Positions 39,026 to 46,037 of a stretch of DNA of 52,233 nucleotides are shown piece by piece (within the stretch, counting starts at the first letter, position 1; every line of letters starts with the position of its first letter). The notes beneath the pieces were generated by a model, which was not told the DNA's origin, did not search any database, and saw only the letters and a list, made by a program, of their open reading frames with translations. The translations under genes were made by a program, and so were the position numbers. The stretch comes from Sulfobacillus acidophilus (GTDB lineage: Bacteria > Bacillota > Sulfobacillia > Sulfobacillales > Sulfobacillaceae). The stretch lies in contig PXYV01000019.1 in NCBI GenBank assembly GCA_003023745.1, positions 1 to 52,233 on the forward strand, given 5' to 3'.

Positions 39026-39775
39026 CTAGCGTTTAGCCGTAAAGCCTCCATCGACGACGAAATCCGTACCCATGACAAAGGCGGGACTATCCAACGCCAG
39101 CCAAGTCGCCACCTGTGCAATTTCTTCCGCTTCACCGAATCGAGGCACCAGCGCCGAATGCGCGACCTCATATCGCTCCTGATCGTGTTCTGCACCATCC
39201 AAAATCCGTTGGTTCATCGCCGTCCAAACAGCCCCCGGCGCAATCACATTGACGCGCACCTGATCGCACGCCAGATCGTTGGCCAAACATCGGGCGTACG
39301 CATGCAATCCCGCTTTCATCACACTGTATGCTCCCTGCGAAGGCAACGGGCGTAACGCGTTCACCGACCCGAGGAAGATCATATGGCGCCTCCATGGAAC
39401 ATCGTCGGGAACCTCTCTCCACAGACGTGCCATCTCATTGCACACGCAAATAGTCCCCAACAAATTCACACGGGCTAAAACATCCCAAAGTTGGGCCGGG
39501 GTGTCGGTAACGGTCATAGCCCGGGTAATCGCCGCTGACAAAAACAGGTATGACGGTACCCCGGTAGTTTCGGCCAGATGTCTTACTGTCGCTTCCACCT
39601 CTATCGCCGGTTGAGACAAATCCAAACGCGCAAATTCATGACCCTGCTGTTTTTTCATGAGCAGGCCCTCAGCCTCATCGTTTGACAACGCCAATGCGCT
39701 GACGCCACGGGCCTTCATCATCGTTACGATGCTCAATCCAATTCCCGATGTGCCGCCGATAATCCAGGATTGCAT
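39026..39775 (-). CDS. Short-chain dehydrogenase/reductase
   Basis: A 249-residue SDR. Cofactor motif GGTSGIG at 7-13, a NLLG motif in the middle (NNAG is replaced by LSAAITRAM), catalytic Ser137 in FLGSVNAL, Tyr150 and Lys154 in GAYSVMKAG, then APGAVWTAM, and a C-terminal MGTDFVVDGGFTAKR. The missing NNAG is unusual. Substrate unknown. Its promoter at 39868-39897 carries a palindrome in the spacer, so expression is probably repressed or induced by a ligand. No operon partners. Confidence 0.92.
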   Translation of the reverse strand: MQSWIIGGTSGIGLSIVTMMKARGVSALALSNDEAEGLLMKKQQGHEFARLDLSQPAIEVEATVRHLAETTGVPSYLFLSAAITRAMTVTDTPAQLWDVLARVNLLGTICVCNEMARLWREVPDDVPWRRHMIFLGSVNALRPLPSQGAYSVMKAGLHAYARCLANDLACDQVRVNVIAPGAVWTAMNQRILDGAEHDQERYEVAHSALVPRFGEAEEIAQVATWLALDSPAFVMGTDFVVDGGFTAKR

Positions 39776-39867
39776 AGTTCCTCCCTAGCGATTGTTTACC
39801 CCATCCACGCATTTTTTGCAGGCTTTATAGCCTATCGTACCAAGGTTTACGGGTTTTCACCTTAGTT

Positions 39868-39897
39868 TTGATATCATGACGATAGTCATGTGGTCAA
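39868..39897 (-). promoter_or_regulatory. SDR promoter with operator-like palindrome in the spacer
   Basis: Minus strand TTGACC (39897-39892), 18-bp spacer, TATCAA (39873-39868). CATGAC-GATA-GTCATG (39875-39890) lies wholly inside the spacer, a position where a bound dimeric regulator would block or reshape the promoter. It is about 90 bases upstream of the SDR start. Confidence 0.5.
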
Positions 39898-39916
39898 CTG
39901 TTAGGAGCCGAGGAGC

Positions 39917-40279
39917 TTGGCTGGGCAAAACCTCCGCAGTCAAGCATACGGAAAAATTTGTCCTATTTCCAGGCCCGACTATCTGGAACATTTAACGGCC
40001 CCACGATCAGAAAGAAGCTTGAAGATGTCCATAGGTGAGAACACGCGCCTACCAGATGAACAATCGATCGACGGCCAATGCTGGTCGCCCGCGGCGACGG
40101 TGTTCACCGGTCCAGCGAATCCACAGCCAATAGGCCGACCGAATTAGTTCGAACCAATCCTTTACCTGATCAATTCATAGCGCGGACATCTCCACGAGCT
40201 AGTGCTCGAATCACCCCGGGGACCGGCATGCCATCCTTCGCTCATTGACCACGGCTGCCATCATTAAAGAGGCACGCCA
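39917..40279. other. Gene-poor stretch with one doubtful small frame
   Basis: A plus-strand frame at 39917-40147 (76 residues, TTG start after AGGAG) has no recognisable composition and no continuation. The remainder to the SIS gene end shows nothing I can name. Confidence 0.3.
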
Positions 40280-40999
40280 TTAGGCGTCACTCACTCCACA
40301 CCCCGAATCCTGTGGCAACTCTTGATCGACATTAAAGCTGGTCAGTACCGTCGGAGTCACGCCCGCCTCCATCAGTTGTCGTGCCACTTCGACCCAAATC
40401 CAGTTGACCAGTCCCGCCCCAACCATGGTCGAAGTGGGAAACATGGGCTGCGCCAGGCCTTCAATATAGTATCCGGCATCACCTAACACCCCCCCATTAT
40501 CAATAACCTCGTCGGCAATATCGTTTAGCCGCTGATGCGACACACTTCGAGGCGTCACCGCCAGCGCATGCGTTAACGACATCAGCGCGATCACGCTTGC
40601 ACCCTGTAACTTGGCCGCTGCGGCCAACTCGACAATAAGAGGGTTACGACCAGAGTTTGAAATGAGCCACAACAGATCACCTGCTTCAAAGTGCACCCGA
40701 TCCAAGATGGTTCGTGATATTCCCGGCGTCTGCTCCAAGACCGACGAGCGTTCGGCATCCTCATGCAGCATCAGACTCGGCTCCCAGATCGGGCTCACAA
40801 TGGTAAGACCACCCGCCCGATAGTACATTTCCTCAACCAGCATATGCGAATGGCCGCTCCCAAACGCGTATACACGGTGACCTCGTAGATGCACCTCAAC
40901 AATTTTTCGTGCGACCCGGGGCACCACTTCGCGATTGGCTACCCATGCCTTCATCCACGCCTCGTCAACATACCGAGCAATTCCATCCGCATTTGTCAT
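40280..40999 (-). CDS. SIS-domain protein (UPF0309-like)
   Basis: A 239-residue sugar-isomerase-fold protein. FGSGHSHMLVEEMYYRAGG and LISNSGRNPLIVELAAAAK are the phosphosugar-binding SIS motifs; EPSLMLHEDAERS contains a conserved acidic site and DNGGVLGDAGYYIEG is typical of the UPF0309 group. Such proteins bind or isomerise phosphorylated amino or keto sugars, or act as etherase-like enzymes. ATG 40999 has GGAG 9 bases upstream; the longer start at 41020 is less likely. It lies downstream of the sialidase-fold gene and the ABC importer on the same strand, so a role in processing the imported sugar is likely. Confidence 0.9.
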   Translation of the reverse strand: MTNADGIARYVDEAWMKAWVANREVVPRVARKIVEVHLRGHRVYAFGSGHSHMLVEEMYYRAGGLTIVSPIWEPSLMLHEDAERSSVLEQTPGISRTILDRVHFEAGDLLWLISNSGRNPLIVELAAAAKLQGASVIALMSLTHALAVTPRSVSHQRLNDIADEVIDNGGVLGDAGYYIEGLAQPMFPTSTMVGAGLVNWIWVEVARQLMEAGVTPTVLTSFNVDQELPQDSGCGVSDA

Positions 41000-41283
41000 C
41001 AACCATCGCTCCTTCGCCAATCACGGTTCCAGGCGAGATTTCCTACCACCTCGCGAACCCGGTCCATCCTATCGTTTCCGCATGATAGCAAGCTCGCCTT
41101 CGGCACAGACATCGCCATCTGTATTGGTTCTAACCTAGTGGCCAGCTTACGCAATTGCGGTAATCAAGGTCCCAATTCCCGAAGATACTCATCAACCGAA
41201 CGACACGTCACGGCAGATGAAGGCACTAAGGGATGAAAAACCAATGAATCTACAACTAAGCGCCGATCTCCCCTCACGGTCAC
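40999..41283 (-). pseudogene. Frame with one internal stop, coupled to the SIS gene
   Basis: A single minus-strand frame runs from GTG 41283 to a TGA at 40999-41001 with only one internal TGA (41164-41166). Its end overlaps the SIS start as TGATG. The second half reads LRKLATRLEPIQMAMSVPKA... and looks protein-like. It could be a gene broken by a nonsense change, or an untranslated leader that happens to be open. No family recognised. Confidence 0.25.
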
Positions 41284-41307
41284 CTAAACATAAAGTCGTT
41301 CGTGGGG

Positions 41308-42351
41308 TCAGAAGACATCAACTTCATCGTCCTCTATCTGCAAACGGCAGTACACAATGTTTAAGCGCTGCCAGGTATACGTCAGCAAAAGCGACGACCC
41401 GACCGCGATAACAGCAGGATACGAATACTCTCCCGGGGTGTTTTCTAGTGTCCTTACCAATTGCCACGTATCCCCGCGGTCTCTGCTAGACATCACGCAT
41501 AAGGGCGTGCGCGATGGCGACCCGGACGTATCGCTCACAGGGTTCAATACTAAATAGATAGTGCGCCCGATGAGGGCCGCATCGATGCCACTATTGTTAT
41601 GCGGCACGCATAAGGGCTTTGCCAGCGACCACTGCCGGCCCGCATCAATTGAACGGCTACGGTAGACAAAGCCTTCGGTACTCCGTAAAAAGGCAATCAC
41701 CTCACCGGAATCATAAATTAAACTCGGTTGTATAATCCCCTCCGCACCAAACTGCTCTGCGCCACTCAGTACGTCATAGTTCATGGGGATCGAGACGAGC
41801 GACCAGGTCGCGCCAGCGTCCTGTGAACGGTCTACGAAAGCCTCCCAGCGTTGGACGCGGCTTTGAGGAGACAAAAACTGTTCACTCGAACCCGGCGCCA
41901 AAATCGTCCCGTCGGGCAATTCCAACGGCTTATTTTTGCTGGGACCGCGTCCGCCGATGTTTCCCGCCACCAGCTCCTTCGGTATACTCCAGTTGACACC
42001 GTCATCATTCGATACCCTAACCATAGTTTTCCAAGACCGCGTGTCAAACCCTACTTTATAAAAGAGGAAAAGCGTTCCCGACCGCGACCGGAACAAAACC
42101 GGATTCCAATGCGGCAGATTCGATGAATCAGCCAAAAGAACGGGATCGTGCCAGTGTCCTGAAACACATCGCGCCCCCCAAATCGCGGTGTCGGCTGCTC
42201 CTTCTTCACTGCCCGCGAACCACGCGACCAAAATATCCCCAGACGGCAGTTGGACCAAAGTCGAGGCGTGACAGCTATAAGACGCAAGGGGACTGGGGAT
42301 AAGGAAGTGCCTACTAGTAACCACCGCCGTTGGTCCGAGCCGTTTTTGCAC
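41308..42351 (-). CDS. Sialidase-fold (BNR) glycosidase-like protein
   Basis: A 347-residue protein of the BNR_2/exo-sialidase superfamily. Four Asp-boxes (S-x-D-x-G-x-x-W) occur at about 114-121, 176-183, 234-241 and 289-296, marking a six-bladed beta-propeller. No signal peptide, so cytoplasmic. Many members of this group are not true sialidases and act on other uronic or deoxy sugars; the substrate here is not evident. GTG 42351 has AAAGGGTG eight bases upstream. It lies between the ABC permease genes and the SIS gene on the same strand. Confidence 0.83.
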   Translation of the reverse strand: MQKRLGPTAVVTSRHFLIPSPLASYSCHASTLVQLPSGDILVAWFAGSEEGAADTAIWGARCVSGHWHDPVLLADSSNLPHWNPVLFRSRSGTLFLFYKVGFDTRSWKTMVRVSNDDGVNWSIPKELVAGNIGGRGPSKNKPLELPDGTILAPGSSEQFLSPQSRVQRWEAFVDRSQDAGATWSLVSIPMNYDVLSGAEQFGAEGIIQPSLIYDSGEVIAFLRSTEGFVYRSRSIDAGRQWSLAKPLCVPHNNSGIDAALIGRTIYLVLNPVSDTSGSPSRTPLCVMSSRDRGDTWQLVRTLENTPGEYSYPAVIAVGSSLLLTYTWQRLNIVYCRLQIEDDEVDVF

Positions 42352-42401
42352 TGCATGTTCACCCTTTTTGCCAATGTTTAAGAAACGCGAAGGAAACCTG
42401 C

Positions 42402-42494
42402 CTAAATACTATTCCCACCTCTAACACACAGGCATCTAGGCGTTGGACGGCCATCGCCAGCGAGCACCACCAGTGCCAATGCACACAATGTCAC
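42402..42494 (-). CDS. Possible tiny membrane peptide after the ABC permeases
   Basis: A 30-residue frame, GTG start with GAGGGG nine bases upstream, beginning with a hydrophobic run VTLCALALVVLAG and a Cys-containing tail. It is 29 bases after the second permease gene and may be a small membrane protein or chance. Codon evidence is too short to judge. Confidence 0.22.
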   Translation of the reverse strand: MTLCALALVVLAGDGRPTPRCLCVRGGNSI

Positions 42495-42523
42495 CCACAA
42501 CGTCCCCTCTATGCCATACGCCG

Positions 42524-43393
42524 TTATCCGGTAGTCCCGGTCAAATTGATACCTTCCATGAAGTGGCGTTGTCCCACGAAAAACAACACCAATACGGGTA
42601 CAATAACCATGACATTCGCAGCCATTAGTTCCGGCCATAAGGTCAGATGCTTGCCTTGGAAGGTAGCCAGTCCGAGCATCAGCGTATATTTCGCAGGGTT
42701 CGTCAAATAAACTAAGGGGCCGAAGAAGTCCGTCCAATTCCAAACGACATTCAGCAATAGCACCACTAAAATTGCGGGTTTAGACATCGGCATCACGATG
42801 TTGGCAAAAATCCGCAATTCACTCGCCCCATCAATTCGTGCAGCATCAATCAGTGATTTGGGCTGTCGCATAAAGAACTGGCGAAACAAGAAGATGCTAA
42901 ACGCACTGCCAAACAAGTTAGGAAGAATCAGCGGATAAAACGTGTCAATCAAATGCAGATGAAAGAATATCACATATAACGGAATAATTGTAATCCACAC
43001 AGGAATAAACATATGCGTCATAACCACGATGAACACAGAATTGCGCCCACGCCATTCCAAATGCGCCAGTCCATACGCCACAAACGATGAGCTCACCAAC
43101 GTACCTAACACGGACGGGACGGTGATAATCATCGTATTTAGCGCGTCATGAAAAAACGGAAAATAGCGTAAGGCCCGAAGGTAGTTAGCCCACAAGAATA
43201 CTTTAGGTATCCACGATGCGCTGCTGAAAATACTATTCTCACTGCGCAAGGAAATCGAAATAACCCACAGGAACGGCAAAATGAAGATAAGGGCCAAGCC
43301 GACCAATACTCCCGTCACAATGGCAATCTTAGCTATGCGACGTGTTTTCCCGCCTCCACGACTAATCGGGACTGGGCGCGCCTGCGGCACCAT
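42524..43393 (-). CDS. Sugar ABC transporter permease (MalG-like)
   Basis: A 289-residue inner-membrane permease of the carbohydrate CUT1 family, with about six transmembrane helices (first at about 25-45). The EAA loop is RQPKSLIDAARIDGASELRIFANIVMPMSKPA, which contacts the ATPase. ATG 43393 has AGGGTG six bases upstream; GTG 43402 is less favoured. Second permease of the importer; the ATPase gene is not in this window and is probably a shared MsmK-type protein. Confidence 0.93.
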   Translation of the reverse strand: MVPQARPVPISRGGGKTRRIAKIAIVTGVLVGLALIFILPFLWVISISLRSENSIFSSASWIPKVFLWANYLRALRYFPFFHDALNTMIITVPSVLGTLVSSSFVAYGLAHLEWRGRNSVFIVVMTHMFIPVWITIIPLYVIFFHLHLIDTFYPLILPNLFGSAFSIFLFRQFFMRQPKSLIDAARIDGASELRIFANIVMPMSKPAILVVLLLNVVWNWTDFFGPLVYLTNPAKYTLMLGLATFQGKHLTLWPELMAANVMVIVPVLVLFFVGQRHFMEGINLTGTTG

Positions 43394-43438
43394 TTGTCTC
43401 ACCCTGCTTTCTTAAAACCCGCGACGCAATCACGAGCA

Positions 43439-44383
43439 CTAGTTATTGTAGAACACGACACGCCGAGACACCCAAAAGGCAAACAAGGTGAGTGCCAGAA
43501 TAACAACAAACAAAAGCCAAGCCAAGCTTGACGCATACCCAATATCTAAATAGGAAAAGGCGTTTTGAAACACGTCCAACGGATAAAGCATCGTCGCATT
43601 CATAGGCCCGCCCTTTGTCATGAGATAGGGTTGGGTAAAGGTCTGCATGCTCCATACGAGATTGATAATGCCGTTAAACAACACGATCGGCGACAGCATC
43701 GGCAACGTGACATTCACAAACGACCGCCAGGTCCCAGCTCCGTCCATCATCGCTTGTTCATACAAAAACCGCGGGATGTCCTGCAGTCCGGCAAGGTAAA
43801 TGATGACGGTCGTCCCAATGCCCCAAACACTCATAAGAATCAGCCCCGGCATTGCCCAGGTCGTTGATTGCAACCAGAGTGGCTGTGGCACGTGAAGAAA
43901 GCGTAGGGCATCGTTAATTAGTCCTCCATATGGGTTGAGTAAGGCAATCCAAATAATGGAGGCCGCTACCGTGGGTACCATCGTCGGCAAATAGAACACC
44001 GTCCGCAAAACCCCACGTCCTGGAACACCTTTCACGTTCAACAACAAGGCAATACCCAACGCCACGATGAGCTGCAGCGGCACCGACCCTAACGAGTAAT
44101 ACAAGGAATTCCACAGAGAGTCCCAAGCCAAAGGGTCGTGAAGCAAGGCAATCCAATTATTAAGGCCAATCCATTGCGGAGGCGTCCCTAAATCATAGGA
44201 GGTAAAACTGTAGTACAGAGACACCCCCATGGGGATCACAGTGAAGACGGTAAAGCCGATGAGCCATGGCGCAAGAAAAAAAAGGATGCTGCGCCGCACG
44301 CGCCAGCGTTGGCGCGTGCGCGGTGCAGCATTACTGGCAACTATGGTCTGATCGCCCGACTTAACATGGAAAAGAGCCACCAC
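43439..44383 (-). CDS. Sugar ABC transporter permease (MalF/UgpA-like)
   Basis: A 314-residue permease of the CUT1 family with about six membrane spans and the EAA loop IPRFLYEQAMMDGAGTWRSFVNVTLPMLSP. The N-terminus (to about residue 30) is basic and cytoplasmic. It begins directly after the stop of the binding-protein gene. Works with the MalG-like permease to form the channel. Confidence 0.94.
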   Translation of the reverse strand: MVALFHVKSGDQTIVASNAAPRTRQRWRVRRSILFFLAPWLIGFTVFTVIPMGVSLYYSFTSYDLGTPPQWIGLNNWIALLHDPLAWDSLWNSLYYSLGSVPLQLIVALGIALLLNVKGVPGRGVLRTVFYLPTMVPTVAASIIWIALLNPYGGLINDALRFLHVPQPLWLQSTTWAMPGLILMSVWGIGTTVIIYLAGLQDIPRFLYEQAMMDGAGTWRSFVNVTLPMLSPIVLFNGIINLVWSMQTFTQPYLMTKGGPMNATMLYPLDVFQNAFSYLDIGYASSLAWLLFVVILALTLFAFWVSRRVVFYNN

Positions 44384-45715
44384 CTACCACCCCGGATGAG
44401 TTAAATCGAACTGTTTTTGATACTGAGAGATGTTGCTCTGCAGGGCAGCCAATCCTGCGGCAGGCGTTACTTTCCCGGTGAGAATCTCTTCTTCATAGGT
44501 AGGTCGCGTATTCTCCCAGTACGAATACACCGGGGTCACCGATACATCCGGCGCATGGTTCCCGGCATTGTGCAGTTCCTTCAGCCACGGTTGCAAGACA
44601 GGATTGTCCTTATAAAACGAGGATGTCGGTGAACTCGCAGAAATTGCCGGATCAAGATTTTCTGCTTTGGAATTCAGGTAGTTATTAGCATACGATTCAT
44701 CCATCCAGACCAAAAACTCCACAGAGGCGCGCTGATTGGTAATCCGGCGCGGCAACACGTAGAAGTTTCCCGGCGAAACATACGTCAGAGAGCCCGGCTT
44801 GTGACCCGGTCCCACCGGCACGGGAGCCACACCATAATCAAGGTGCGGCGCTTCCGCCTGAATTTCCCCCGGTACCCACTCCCCACCCAACTCCATTGCC
44901 TCTTGCCCAGTGAAAAAGGGATTGCCAAATTTAGCCGCACTCACAAATGCACTCGCCTCGTTATAGCCCCCCTGCATCTTATACAGCGTCACCAAGGCCT
45001 TAAACGCAGCGATATTCTGAGGCGTATCCACCGTAAAGGTCTGCGTCTTGTCATTGAACCATTCGCCCCCGAAATACTTTGTCCATAAACCATTGGACCA
45101 GCGTTGCGAGGGAATGAGCCCCGCTTGAACAATTTTCCCGCCGCGTATAATCGTCAGCTTCTTAACATCCTTCTCTAATTGTGCAATAGTCTGAGGCGGA
45201 TCATTGGGGTTCAGCCCGGCTTTGGCAAAGAGCTTCTTGTTGTATAGCAACATGGGTTCGTCCACCTCTTGCGGCAATCCATAAATGCGTCCATCATGTT
45301 TCATGGCGTCTTCAATTGGCGTGTAATAGGCTGGCAAGTGCAAGTGATAGGCTCTGATGTATTTGTTCAGTGGTTGCGTGAGGTTGTCGGCTGCCCACAC
45401 CATGATGTGGCCGTACCCGCTAGTCATAACCACGTTAGGCGCACTGCCTGAGGCCATAGCTGTGGTATATTTGACATAGCTATCCGCCTGCGATACCGAT
45501 TCCGCCTTGACAATGATCCCCTTATGAGTCTTCTCAAATTGCTTGACCAAGAAATTAATAGCATAGGCCGGTTCGTTATAATACCACATTGTGATCGTTA
45601 CCGATTTGGTTGAACCCGCCGCCTTGGCACTTGCAGCCATGGCGCTACTTCCCGCTACAATTCCCGACAACGTTAAAGCGCCCACCATGGACATCGCCAT
45701 AACCTTAGATCTCAT
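44384..45715 (-). CDS. Sugar ABC transporter substrate-binding protein
   Basis: A 443-residue extracellular binding protein of the CUT1 (family 1) type. Signal sequence with hydrophobic core VGALTLSGIVAGSSAMA and a likely cut after AMA; there is no clear lipobox Cys, so anchoring is uncertain. VTITMWYYNEPAYAINFLVKQFEKTHKGIIVKAESV is the usual start of the fold; the C-terminal lobe has TPVYSYWENTRPTYEEEIL. GTAGGAGG precedes ATG 45715. First gene of the importer operon; a strong promoter lies 157 bases upstream. Ligand is likely an alpha-linked oligosaccharide given the GH31 and GH38 genes (inference). Confidence 0.94.
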   Translation of the reverse strand: MRSKVMAMSMVGALTLSGIVAGSSAMAASAKAAGSTKSVTITMWYYNEPAYAINFLVKQFEKTHKGIIVKAESVSQADSYVKYTTAMASGSAPNVVMTSGYGHIMVWAADNLTQPLNKYIRAYHLHLPAYYTPIEDAMKHDGRIYGLPQEVDEPMLLYNKKLFAKAGLNPNDPPQTIAQLEKDVKKLTIIRGGKIVQAGLIPSQRWSNGLWTKYFGGEWFNDKTQTFTVDTPQNIAAFKALVTLYKMQGGYNEASAFVSAAKFGNPFFTGQEAMELGGEWVPGEIQAEAPHLDYGVAPVPVGPGHKPGSLTYVSPGNFYVLPRRITNQRASVEFLVWMDESYANNYLNSKAENLDPAISASSPTSSFYKDNPVLQPWLKELHNAGNHAPDVSVTPVYSYWENTRPTYEEEILTGKVTPAAGLAALQSNISQYQKQFDLTHPGW

Positions 45716-45816
45716 TATTTATCCTCCTACAATAGTCTTTTCTATCGGGCAAGCAGTGAGGTGCCCTGCGCCCTGCCATCGCCGCCTACCACCCGACTCG
45801 CAGATGATCATACCCT

Positions 45817-45830
45817 GTTTTCTAGGAAAC
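45817..45830. promoter_or_regulatory. Operator-like near-palindrome in the ABC leader
   Basis: GTTTTCTAGGAAAC is a near-perfect palindrome (GTTTyCTAGrAAAC) 42 bases downstream of the importer -10 box and upstream of the gene, where a LacI-type or other repressor could bind. No such regulator gene is in the window. Confidence 0.3.
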
Positions 45831-45871
45831 TTTTATCTCTAAAGGATGAAGCTTTCAGTCTTGTTTCGGAT

Positions 45872-45900
45872 ACTATAACCCGTCCTGATACACTAGTCAA
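45872..45900 (-). promoter_or_regulatory. Promoter of the sugar ABC importer operon
   Basis: Minus strand TTGACT (45900-45895), exact 17-bp spacer, TATAGT (45877-45872), near-consensus in both boxes. The leader to the binding-protein gene is about 150 bases. Confidence 0.7.
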
Positions 45901-46037
45901 TATATTTGCACGGATATGCGATATCACCCGAGGGGTTGACCCGTTTCCTTAAAGGTCTAGACATATAGCATGCACCTGCCTAAAATGAGGCGAAGAATCA
46001 CAGTGGCCAAATTTGATAGGAATGGAGGTGCCCGCGG

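Noticed and set aside
38782-39198. Minus-strand 138-codon frame upstream of the IS relic
   Set aside because: Its first half is antisense-frame sequence within the SDR gene; only the part near the relic could be meaningful and it is broken.
39917-40147. 76-codon plus-strand gene after the palindromic promoter
   Set aside because: The promoter boxes fit the minus-strand SDR gene better, and the predicted peptide has no recognisable features.
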